Shown one piece after another: positions 35,245 to 43,474 of a stretch of DNA of 64,000 bases. A model generated the notes under the pieces. It was not told the DNA's origin, ran no database searches, and saw only the letters and a list, made by a program, of their open reading frames with translations. Origin of the DNA: Fidelibacterota bacterium. GTDB lineage: Bacteria; Fidelibacterota; Marinisomatia; SCGC-AAA003-L08; JACNLC01. Position numbers and translations under genes: made by a program. Every line of letters begins with the position of its first letter. Position 1 is the stretch's first letter. Location of the stretch: assembly GCA_013204025.1 (NCBI GenBank), contig JABMOW010000089.1:1-64000 (forward strand). Direction: 5' to 3'.

Positions 35245-37050
35245 GTGAATATTAACAAAATTCGTAACTTTTGCATCATCGCTCACATTGACCATGGAAA
35301 ATCCACTTTGGCGGATCGTCTGTTGGAGCAAACTCATACCATCAACTCTCAAGATATGAAAAACCAGGTTTTGGACGACATGGACTTGGAGCGTGAGCGA
35401 GGGATTACTATAAAATCTCATCCAATTCAGATGGAATATACTCATCATGATGGTGAATCATATCTGCTAAATTTAATCGATACACCCGGGCATGTGGACT
35501 TTACCTATGAGGTTTCCAGAAGTCTTGCTGCATGCGAAGGAGCCCTCTTGTTGGTTGATGCTGCTCAGGGAGTTGAAGCTCAAACTGTAAGTAATGCATA
35601 TCTTGCCATAGATGCCAATCTTGAAGTCATCCCAGTTATTAACAAAATCGATGTAAAAGCTGCTGATATTGAAAGTGCCGTACAGCAAATTAGTGAATTA
35701 TTGGGTTGTGATCCTGATAGCGTCCTTAAGATCAGTGCAAAGGTGGGAATTGGGATTCAAGATGTTTTCGATGCTATCATAGACAGAATTCCCACACCTA
35801 GACCCTCTCAAATAGATGAAACCCGTGCATTAATATTTGATTCTTCCTTTGATCAATTTCGAGGTGTAATTCCTTATGTTCGAATATTTGACGGATTTTT
35901 AAAAAAAGGAATGACTGCCCGATATTTTGCGAATCCTCATTTAGTACATGAAATTACTGAAGTCGGTGTCCTCAAACTGAAGAAACAGCCTTGTGAAGAA
36001 CTTCAAGCAGGCAATGTTGGATATATCATTACTAATATTAAGGATGTCCGCCAGATAAAAGTCGGTGACACCTTAACGGTAAAAGAAAAACGATCAACAA
36101 CACCATTACCCGGTTATCGTCCTATCAAACCGATGGTTTTTGCCGGATTATATCCTGTGGATACAAATGACTATGAGAACCTTCGATTAAGCCTTCAAAA
36201 ATTGGAATTAAATGATTCAGCATTAGCTTTTGAACCTAATACCTCTGCTGCTCTAGGTTTTGGATTTAGATGCGGATTTCTCGGTCCACTGCACATGGAA
36301 ATTGTACAGGAAAGACTTGAGCGTGAGTTCGACATGAATCTGATCACTACTTCTCCAAACGTACGCTACAAAATACTGTTGCGATCCGGAGATACATTAA
36401 TCGTGGATAATCCTGCCGATATGCCTGAAATTGGAAACATTGATAAAATATTTGAACCATACATTAAAGGTGAAATTATCACTCCTCAGGAATACATTGG
36501 GGCAGTGATGAAATTGGGAATTGAGAAAAGGGGAATTTATGTCTCTACTCATTATCTCACACAGACGAAGGTACAAATAGTTTTTCAACTTCCGTTGGGT
36601 GAGGTAATCTACGAGTTTTTCGAAAAATTAAAATCAATCAGTAGAGGGTATGCTTCTTTTGATTATGAATTGATTGATGACCGTGTAGGGGAATTGCAGA
36701 AACTTGATATCCGAATTGCAGGCGAACCGGTGGATGCACTTAGCCTAATTGTACACAAAGACAACACTTACAGTCAGGGTTCGCTACTGTGCAGAAAACT
36801 AAAAGAAGTGATCCATCGACAGCAATTTGAGATCCCAATACAAGCAGTTGTGGGTAGTAAAATAATTGCCAGAGAAACTATCAGAGCATATCGTAAGAAT
36901 GTAACAGCGAAATGCTATGGAGGAGATATCTCCCGGAAACGGAAATTGCTGGAAAAGCAGAAAAAAGGTAAAAAAAGAATGAAACAAGTCGGGAATGTTG
37001 AACTCCCACAGGAAGCATTTCTGGCTGTACTAAAGATTGGAGAGGATTAG
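35245..37050 (+). CDS. lepA: Elongation factor 4 (LepA)
   Basis: A 601-aa ribosome-associated GTPase. The start is GTG at 35245. G1 is AHIDHGKSTLADRLL, G3 DTPGHVDF, and G4 NKID; the C-terminal LepA-specific domain includes RKNVTAKCYGGDISRKRKLLEKQKKGKKRMK. Length matches E. coli LepA (599 aa). Confidence 0.97.
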   Translation: MNINKIRNFCIIAHIDHGKSTLADRLLEQTHTINSQDMKNQVLDDMDLERERGITIKSHPIQMEYTHHDGESYLLNLIDTPGHVDFTYEVSRSLAACEGALLLVDAAQGVEAQTVSNAYLAIDANLEVIPVINKIDVKAADIESAVQQISELLGCDPDSVLKISAKVGIGIQDVFDAIIDRIPTPRPSQIDETRALIFDSSFDQFRGVIPYVRIFDGFLKKGMTARYFANPHLVHEITEVGVLKLKKQPCEELQAGNVGYIITNIKDVRQIKVGDTLTVKEKRSTTPLPGYRPIKPMVFAGLYPVDTNDYENLRLSLQKLELNDSALAFEPNTSAALGFGFRCGFLGPLHMEIVQERLEREFDMNLITTSPNVRYKILLRSGDTLIVDNPADMPEIGNIDKIFEPYIKGEIITPQEYIGAVMKLGIEKRGIYVSTHYLTQTKVQIVFQLPLGEVIYEFFEKLKSISRGYASFDYELIDDRVGELQKLDIRIAGEPVDALSLIVHKDNTYSQGSLLCRKLKEVIHRQQFEIPIQAVVGSKIIARETIRAYRKNVTAKCYGGDISRKRKLLEKQKKGKKRMKQVGNVELPQEAFLAVLKIGED

Positions 37051-37122
37051 TCAATCATTCTGTCGAAGCATTTTTCAAACTCTCAAGGTTATTTTCAGGT
37101 AAGTCGTTCTCATTATTATGGA

Positions 37123-37779
37123 ATGCTTTCAGTCATACCGCTTGTACTTATTTATACGTTATTCGGGGTTTGGATCAATTGGGGTAACACTTTTGAATTA
37201 CGGAATGGTGCTGATGTATTAATCCGGAGGTTCTTCTATTTCATGGGTAGTTGGGGAGAGGTTGGATACATCCTATCGCTAAACATGATGATTTTTGGTG
37301 TTGTTATTTATTACAGAAAACTGTTTGCTAAATCTTTAAGCCCATCTGTATTGACGGGTATTGTTATTGAAGGTGCAATCTGGTCATTTTTATTACTTTC
37401 AGGTTTGCATTTTGCTGGTGAGTTCCTATTATCTTTTCCTAACGGATTCTCGATGGTGGAACAATTTTATCTTTCGGTTGGCGCAGGAGTTTATGAAGAG
37501 TTTCTATTTCGATTTTGTCTATTGTCAGTTTGTAAACTGACTCTGTTTAAAGTGTTGGGATTTACTCCGGTATTGTCGTTGATATTAGCGCTTATACTTT
37601 CAAGTATTGCTTTCTCGGGCATTCATTATATGGGGGAATTGGGTGATTCTTTCACAATGAACTCTTTTCTCTTTCGAACGTTTGCAGGAGTGCTTCTAGG
37701 CAGTATTTTTGTTTCCAGAGGATTCGGAATTGCGGCTTACTCTCACTTTTTTTATGATATTTTAGTTACAGGATTATAA
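37123..37779 (+). CDS. CPBP-family intramembrane metalloprotease
   Basis: A 218-aa protein with about six membrane segments. The three active-site motifs of the CAAX-protease/bacteriocin-processing (ABI) family are present: EE in VYEEFLFRFC, the His in FSGIHYMG, and the final HFFYD. Such proteases cleave within or near the membrane; substrate unknown. The ATG at 37123 is the only good start in this frame. It follows lepA by 72 bp. Confidence 0.87.
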   Translation: MLSVIPLVLIYTLFGVWINWGNTFELRNGADVLIRRFFYFMGSWGEVGYILSLNMMIFGVVIYYRKLFAKSLSPSVLTGIVIEGAIWSFLLLSGLHFAGEFLLSFPNGFSMVEQFYLSVGAGVYEEFLFRFCLLSVCKLTLFKVLGFTPVLSLILALILSSIAFSGIHYMGELGDSFTMNSFLFRTFAGVLLGSIFVSRGFGIAAYSHFFYDILVTGL

Positions 37780-37801
37780 AGTTACATTAAGGAAATATGA
37801 T

Positions 37802-38665
37802 ATGATTCGAAAAATGTTGGTTGTGTTTATAACTGCTGGTTTCTCTTTTGGACAGGTAGCTCCATTTGAAAATTTTGTGATCGGATTCTGGCCTGAATTT
37901 GACCATCCTGGAGTTTTGGTACGCATCCAAATAGAGATTTTGCAGGAAAACCTGCCTTATGACATCTCTCTGGAATTACCCGTAGGATCAAAAATGGCAC
38001 TCCAAAGAAAAATTAATTCGATGGGTGAAACAGAGATGATAACACAGGAAATTATTGAAGCTGACGGAAAAGCTATAATGCCGATTCATATTACTGAAAC
38101 TCAATATTTGGCACAATTTTATTTTAATCCATTCGATGAATCGGATTTGCGTAAACTGGATTACAATTTTAAAGCTGATAAAGAACTCGGGCATTTTCAT
38201 GTACTCATACAGGAACACAAACTCGCAGAAAACTTCTCAACGAATTTTACAGATGCCGAGATATTTCAAAATGATTATCTACTCACATTTTATCGACAGC
38301 ATTTCGAACAATTAAAAAAAGGGGATGCCTTAAACATTCAGTTTAGCTATGAGAACCCTACGCATCGAACAACAAAGGATGTTTTGCAGAGCAGTATGGC
38401 TGATCACCCTGACACTGAACAAAGTCCCACATCAAACCAAGACACATCAAATTTACCCGGTCAATTTAGCAGTGTTAAACTATATGTAATACCAATTGTT
38501 GTATTTCTAGTTATAATCCTTGGAATAATTATTAGAGGAAATCTAAAACCAAACACCATACCAGTTTCAGATTCAACAAAAGGTTTTTGTACCGGTTGCG
38601 GTGCGCAAATAGAAACTGGAAATCAGTTCTGTACCGGATGCGGGAGAAAACAAGATGTATCCTGA
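37802..38665 (+). CDS. Membrane protein with C-terminal double zinc ribbon
   Basis: A 287-aa protein: signal-peptide-like N-terminus (MLVVFITAGFSFG), a large periplasmic beta-rich domain (about 20-215), a Ser/Thr/Asp-rich linker, one membrane segment (about 222-241, VIPIVVFLVIILGIIIRG), and a cytoplasmic zinc ribbon of two CxxC pairs (GFCTGCGAQI...NQFCTGCGRKQ). The layout, with a zinc ribbon at the cytoplasmic end, suggests a sensor or scaffold that signals across the membrane. No family recognised. The end overlaps lgt by 11 bp. Confidence 0.72.
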   Translation: MIRKMLVVFITAGFSFGQVAPFENFVIGFWPEFDHPGVLVRIQIEILQENLPYDISLELPVGSKMALQRKINSMGETEMITQEIIEADGKAIMPIHITETQYLAQFYFNPFDESDLRKLDYNFKADKELGHFHVLIQEHKLAENFSTNFTDAEIFQNDYLLTFYRQHFEQLKKGDALNIQFSYENPTHRTTKDVLQSSMADHPDTEQSPTSNQDTSNLPGQFSSVKLYVIPIVVFLVIILGIIIRGNLKPNTIPVSDSTKGFCTGCGAQIETGNQFCTGCGRKQDVS

Positions 38666-39467
38666 ATTACTGCGATTTGGTGATTTTGTAATATCATCCT
38701 TCGGAATGATGATGGTGGTAGCCTTCCTGACGGGAAATTATCTTCTACGAAGAGATATGATGATCATTCACAAAGACGCCACTCTTGCAGATGACCTTAC
38801 ATTCCGTGCAGCAATCGGTGGTATTTTAGGTGCGAAAATTTACTACATCATCGAAAATCTACCTTCTGGAGATGGCCTTGAAAACCTGAAAGGTCTGGGG
38901 GATATATTTGCAGGTATTTTTACATTTAGTCTAAGTCGCATTGCCGAGGGTATTCAGAATTTCGGTGCCGGGATGGTTTTTTACGGTGGATTTATTGGCG
39001 GTTTACTGGCTGTCTCATTATTGATTAAAAAGAAAAAACTAAATTGGAAATCCGTCGCAGATTGGATTGCACCCTATCTTGTATTGGGTCATGGCATCGG
39101 CCGGATTGGGTGTTTTTTGGTGGGAGATGATTACGGTATCGCTACAAAATTACCGTGGGGAATAGCATTTCCAAATGGAGTACCTCCTACGGTTCTTCCT
39201 GTACATCCAACTCAGTTGTATGAAATGGCTGCATATTTTTTAATTTTCGGATTCTTATACAGAAATCGACTGAAGAAAAAGTTTGAAGGTGAAATCATCT
39301 TTATGTATATGGTACTGGTAGGAATAGCACGGTTTGTCATCGAATTCGTCAGAACAAATCCGAAATATATTATCTTTTCAGGAGCTCAGTGGATATCTCT
39401 GATTCTAATCGGTGTTGGCATATTTATGATAAACAAACACAGTAAAGATACTGTATCAACTGATTAG
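38655..39467 (+). CDS. lgt: Prolipoprotein diacylglyceryl transferase
   Basis: A 270-aa multi-pass enzyme that adds diacylglycerol to the lipobox Cys of lipoproteins, several of which are encoded in this window. The signature HGIGRIGCFLVGDDYG and HPTQLYEM are present, and about seven membrane segments are seen. It overlaps the zinc-ribbon gene by 11 bp. Confidence 0.95.
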   Translation: MYPELLRFGDFVISSFGMMMVVAFLTGNYLLRRDMMIIHKDATLADDLTFRAAIGGILGAKIYYIIENLPSGDGLENLKGLGDIFAGIFTFSLSRIAEGIQNFGAGMVFYGGFIGGLLAVSLLIKKKKLNWKSVADWIAPYLVLGHGIGRIGCFLVGDDYGIATKLPWGIAFPNGVPPTVLPVHPTQLYEMAAYFLIFGFLYRNRLKKKFEGEIIFMYMVLVGIARFVIEFVRTNPKYIIFSGAQWISLILIGVGIFMINKHSKDTVSTD

Positions 39468-39472
39468 AGATC

Positions 39473-40354
39473 ATGGAATCCATCAATTGTCCGTTGTGTC
39501 AACAACCATCTCAATCATCGTGGATTAGGGTTTCCGATAGATTAAATCCTGATCCAGATAAAAAGTACAATATTTCCAAATGCGAATGTGGATTTATGTT
39601 CCTGAATCCAAGGTACAATGAAGATGAAGTGAGTGAATTCTACCAGTCTGATGGATATGATCCCCATGCTTCCGATTCTGCTAGTTTATATCGCCAAATT
39701 TATAAAATGGTGATGAAATTAGCTCTGTTTTTAAAATTCAAAACAATTAATCAATATGTTCAGAATGGAAGGTTACTTGATATTGGCGGTGGGAGTGGAG
39801 ATTTCTGTCGATATTTTAAAGACAAGGATTGGGATGCTACAATGCTGGACACAAGCGAAAATGCCAGACGGAATGCAGAAACACTGGGAATAGCAACAAT
39901 CAGTACATTTTCCCAAATTCAGGATGATATTCAGTATGATTTGATTACAATGTGGCATTCATTGGAGCATATTCACGATTTAGAGTCTCTCTTTGAAAAT
40001 ATCCGAACACACTTGAAACCAAATGGGTATTTAATCATCGCTGTTCCCAATATTCGTGCAAATGAACAAAGTTATTATGCTGATACTTGGGCACCATTTG
40101 ATGCTCCCAGACATCTCTACCATTTTTCTCCCGAAACCCTTAAACAGTTGCTAGATAAGAACAATTTCAAAATCATTCAATCACTCCCCTTGTATCAGGA
40201 TACTCCATACAATATCTTGCACAGTTTACCAGACAGATCTGTTGATCAAATTTTAAAAGCGCTTTATGTGTGGATGAGTTCATGGGCAAAAATATTTTTC
40301 AAAGGAAATTATTTCTCATCTTCAATGGAGGTTGTATGTACTATAAAATCTTAA
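39473..40354 (+). CDS. SAM-dependent methyltransferase with N-terminal Cys motif
   Basis: A 293-aa class I methyltransferase. The N-terminus has a zinc-knuckle-like pair (INCPLCQQ and SKCECGFMFLNPRY), motif I is LLDIGGGSGDFCRYF, and the FPL-type end LIIAVPNIRANEQ and DAPRHLYHFSPETL match the Methyltransf_23 set common in polysaccharide gene clusters. The acceptor is unknown. The end overlaps the following lipoprotein gene by 19 bp. Confidence 0.85.
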   Translation: MESINCPLCQQPSQSSWIRVSDRLNPDPDKKYNISKCECGFMFLNPRYNEDEVSEFYQSDGYDPHASDSASLYRQIYKMVMKLALFLKFKTINQYVQNGRLLDIGGGSGDFCRYFKDKDWDATMLDTSENARRNAETLGIATISTFSQIQDDIQYDLITMWHSLEHIHDLESLFENIRTHLKPNGYLIIAVPNIRANEQSYYADTWAPFDAPRHLYHFSPETLKQLLDKNNFKIIQSLPLYQDTPYNILHSLPDRSVDQILKALYVWMSSWAKIFFKGNYFSSSMEVVCTIKS

Positions 40355-41322
40355 TTATTTCTTTTCTATTATTTGTCGGTTGTGATACAAAGAAGGTAGC
40401 AATCGGTGAAGCAAATATGATAACCATTTTTTGCTCTGAAGAAGATTTGGTATTTGTTCAACCGGTTTTCAATGAATATTTTTCTAAATCCCTTAATCTT
40501 CCACAACCTGAAAAACTCTATGAACTTCAATGGAAAGATCCCATAGAATTCTCTTCATTTAATAATCGTCATAATCTTGTGGTAGCATCACTCAAAAATC
40601 CAATTGACGAGAGTGGAGATTTGCTCTACAAAAAGTTGTTCCAAAACTTTTCTTCAGATGATTCGCTCGTCGCAATATTCGACTTGTACAATAAAATCCA
40701 ATTGTTGTTTGGAATTTTTGCAATGGATGTTCAGCAATTGCAACAACAGTTGGATTTTAACACTGAATTTATTATGGATAATCTGAACAAGAATCAACGT
40801 AAATCCGTTCTCTATTCTGCATACGATACCGGGAAAAACAAAGAGCTATCCTTAAAAATTCAAGAATGGTTTGGATATGACATATTTATCCAGAAGGATT
40901 TTAAGTTGATTAAGGAAAATCTACAGTTGCCTTTTTTATGGATAGGCAGAGGATATCCCTACCGGTGGTTGACATTTCATGAAATCGAGTTGGAAGAGAT
41001 TTCCTCTCCTGACCTAACGTGGAATGTTATCGATGCACTTCTCGAATCTACATTGGAGAACATTGAGGTAACGAAAGATTTCAGGTCGAATGAGTTGGTT
41101 ACAATTGACGGTAGATTGCTCCCAATCTTACGAGGGAATTACTACCATAGTGAAAGCGAATCTGGTGGACCGTTTTTTACAATTCTGTTTCACGAAACAG
41201 ACACGAGATATTTGATCGTCAGTGGATTTGTCAATTATCCTGGCCATTCTAAAATATTCCTGATTAAACAGCTTGAAGCATTAATATTGGATGGAAAGTT
41301 TTTAGAAAGGGGTGACCAATGA
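40336..41322 (+). CDS. Lipoprotein, DUF4837-like
   Basis: The track start at 40270 lies deep in the methyltransferase gene; ATG 40336 gives MYYKILIISFLLFVGC, a standard lipoprotein signal with lipobox FVGC, and 328 aa. The mature sequence includes LWIGRGYPYRWLTFHEIELEE and LIVSGFVNYPGHSK. The overall look (exported lipoprotein, IRGNYYHSESE near the end) resembles the Bacteroidota family DUF4837, but that assignment is from memory. Function unknown. It overlaps purE by 4 bp. Confidence 0.7.
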   Translation: MYYKILIISFLLFVGCDTKKVAIGEANMITIFCSEEDLVFVQPVFNEYFSKSLNLPQPEKLYELQWKDPIEFSSFNNRHNLVVASLKNPIDESGDLLYKKLFQNFSSDDSLVAIFDLYNKIQLLFGIFAMDVQQLQQQLDFNTEFIMDNLNKNQRKSVLYSAYDTGKNKELSLKIQEWFGYDIFIQKDFKLIKENLQLPFLWIGRGYPYRWLTFHEIELEEISSPDLTWNVIDALLESTLENIEVTKDFRSNELVTIDGRLLPILRGNYYHSESESGGPFFTILFHETDTRYLIVSGFVNYPGHSKIFLIKQLEALILDGKFLERGDQ

Positions 41323-41780
41323 AAAAAATTGCCGTTCTTATTGGAAGCGAATCAGATAGAGATACCATTTTTGTAGCTGCACCCTATTTTGAATATTTTG
41401 GATTGAACTGGGATCTACAAGTTTTATCTGCGCATCGTAATCCTGCTGAAGTTACTGAATTTTCCAGAACTGCCAGAGAAAATGGTTACGCTGTCATTAT
41501 TGGAGCTGCTGGTATGGCTGCTCATCTTGCTGGCGCGATTAAAGCTCACACGACTTTACCGGTTATTGGTGTACCCTTGTCAGGTGGTATTTTAGATGGT
41601 ATGGATGCACTTTTATCAACCGTTCAAATGCCAAAAGGGGTTCCTGTTGCTACATTTGCTGTGGGTAAGGCAGGAATTATAAATGCTGCTATTTTTTCAG
41701 CAGAAATACTCGCTCTGAGCGATGATGAACTGGCGACAAAACTGAACCGTTTCAAGGAATCTGGCTGCACATTGAAATGA
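41319..41780 (+). CDS. purE: N5-carboxyaminoimidazole ribonucleotide mutase
   Basis: A 153-aa class I PurE for de novo purine synthesis. Signatures: VLIGSESDRDT, SAHRNPAEV with the conserved His (H39), IGAAGMAAHLAGAIKAHT and GVPLSGGILDGMDALLSTVQMPKGVPVATF. purK is not next to it. Coupled by ATGA overlaps to the lipoprotein gene and rmlD. Confidence 0.96.
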   Translation: MKKIAVLIGSESDRDTIFVAAPYFEYFGLNWDLQVLSAHRNPAEVTEFSRTARENGYAVIIGAAGMAAHLAGAIKAHTTLPVIGVPLSGGILDGMDALLSTVQMPKGVPVATFAVGKAGIINAAIFSAEILALSDDELATKLNRFKESGCTLK

Positions 41781-42673
41781 AGAAAATCCTAATCACTGGT
41801 GCCAATGGTCAGCTAGGTAGATCCTTGATGAATACTCTGTCAGGAAAGTATCAGGTAATGGGTACGAAAATTGAAAACGAACCTATTGCTAATCCAGGGA
41901 TGCCATTGATTCAAATGGATATCACCAATCGAACAGAGGTTGAAGCCGGAGTAAACCTATTTAAGCCGGATATCATCATCAATACTGCCGCTTTTACAAA
42001 TGTTGATCGCTCTGAAATTGATCAAGATCTTGCATGGTCAGTAAATGTGGGGGGGATTGAAAACTTAATTCGTGCAAGTGATTCTGATACAAAATTCATT
42101 CACATATCCAGCGATTATGTATTTGATGGAGAGAATGGGCCTTACCGTGAGTCAGACGAAGTGAATCCCACCTCGTATTATGGTAAATCAAAATTATGGG
42201 GAGAACAAAAGTTATTGGATTCAGAAAGAAAGTATTTGATCCTGAGGCCTAATGTTTTATACCAGACAACTACACATGATCAGGCGAGTTTTTTCGCGTG
42301 GGTTTATACTTCACTATTAAATAAAAAACAGATTAAAGTAGTCACCGATCAAACAAGTAACCCAACCTGGGTACATCCATTTACAGAAGTCCTTTTGAGA
42401 TCAATTGACTCCGATCTGTGTGGTCTCTTTCATTACGGAAGCGCAGATTACATTTCAAGATTTGATTTTGCACAACTCATTGCAAATATTTTCAACTTAG
42501 ACTCATCACTTATTGCACCAATCATTACTGCAGATTTAAACCAGGCTGCACCCAGACCAAAGCACAGCGGACTGATTTCGGATAAAATTCAAAACAAATT
42601 GGATGTTGAAGTCCTTACGGTAGAACAGTGCCTACTCCAGATAAAACGGTTATGGGAACGTGTATCTGATTGA
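41777..42673 (+). CDS. rmlD: dTDP-4-dehydrorhamnose reductase
   Basis: A 298-aa short-chain reductase that completes dTDP-L-rhamnose synthesis. Rossmann motif ITGANGQLGRSL, NTAAFTNVDRSE, DYVFDGENGPYRESD and the catalytic YYGKSK are present. The other rml genes are not in this window. It overlaps purE by 4 bp and precedes two glycosyltransferase genes, the second of which looks like a rhamnosyltransferase, so the sugar and its user may be made together. Confidence 0.9.
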   Translation: MKKILITGANGQLGRSLMNTLSGKYQVMGTKIENEPIANPGMPLIQMDITNRTEVEAGVNLFKPDIIINTAAFTNVDRSEIDQDLAWSVNVGGIENLIRASDSDTKFIHISSDYVFDGENGPYRESDEVNPTSYYGKSKLWGEQKLLDSERKYLILRPNVLYQTTTHDQASFFAWVYTSLLNKKQIKVVTDQTSNPTWVHPFTEVLLRSIDSDLCGLFHYGSADYISRFDFAQLIANIFNLDSSLIAPIITADLNQAAPRPKHSGLISDKIQNKLDVEVLTVEQCLLQIKRLWERVSD

Positions 42674-42760
42674 ACCATTTCAAATAACCCTTCGTAAAGG
42701 AAATTGTTTGTCCGGTTTTGCAGTTGTCATTAAATTGTCATCTCATACAGGAAAATTATT

Positions 42761-43474
42761 TTGAAATCTCTTATAATATCCCCTACATATAACGAATTAG
42801 ATAATATCGAAGAGTTGATCCGAAAATTCCACCATCATGCTTCTGATTGCGATATTTTATTTGTGGATGATAATTCTCCTGATGGTACAGCAGACTTGAT
42901 AAAAAGAATCCAAGAAAAAGACCCACAAATAAATCTTATTGTTCGAGAGAGAAAACTCGGTTTAGGTACTGCATATTGTCGTGGATTTGAATGGGCATTG
43001 GAACATGATTACGAAAGAGTTATCCAAATTGATGCAGACCTCTCGCACAATCCGGAAGATATTCCCAGATTGTTAGAAAAATCCATAAGCTACGATGTGG
43101 TTATCGGTAGCAGATACATCAATGGTGTAAATGTTGTGAACTGGCCACTCCGTCGACTCATACTCAGCAAATTTGCGAATATTTACGCGCGTATTTTAAC
43201 CGGTTTGCCAATTGCAGATTCTACTGGCGGATTCAAATGTTTTAATACAAAGGTATTGGCTGCCATAGATTTAGAATCGATTAAATCACAAGGATATGCC
43301 TTCCAAATCGAGATGAATTATTTAGCCTGGATCAAAAAATATACCATATGTGAAATTCCCATCATCTTTGCAGATCGGACAGTGGGAAAATCAAAAATGT
43401 CAAGGAAAATAATCTATGAAGCCGTCTGGATGGTTCCTAAGCTTGCATTAAAACGGTTGTTCCGAATGATATGA
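42761..43474 (+). CDS. Polyprenol-phosphate glycosyltransferase (Dpm1-like)
   Basis: A 237-aa GT2 enzyme that transfers a sugar from a nucleotide donor to polyprenyl phosphate. The motifs SPTYNELDNIEELI, VDDNSPDGTADLI and QIDADLSHNPEDIPRLL are typical of dolichol-phosphate mannose synthase relatives; VGKSKMS fits the conserved end. There is no C-terminal membrane pair. Start is TTG at 42761 after AGGA. It overlaps the next gene by 4 bp. Confidence 0.92.
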   Translation: MKSLIISPTYNELDNIEELIRKFHHHASDCDILFVDDNSPDGTADLIKRIQEKDPQINLIVRERKLGLGTAYCRGFEWALEHDYERVIQIDADLSHNPEDIPRLLEKSISYDVVIGSRYINGVNVVNWPLRRLILSKFANIYARILTGLPIADSTGGFKCFNTKVLAAIDLESIKSQGYAFQIEMNYLAWIKKYTICEIPIIFADRTVGKSKMSRKIIYEAVWMVPKLALKRLFRMI

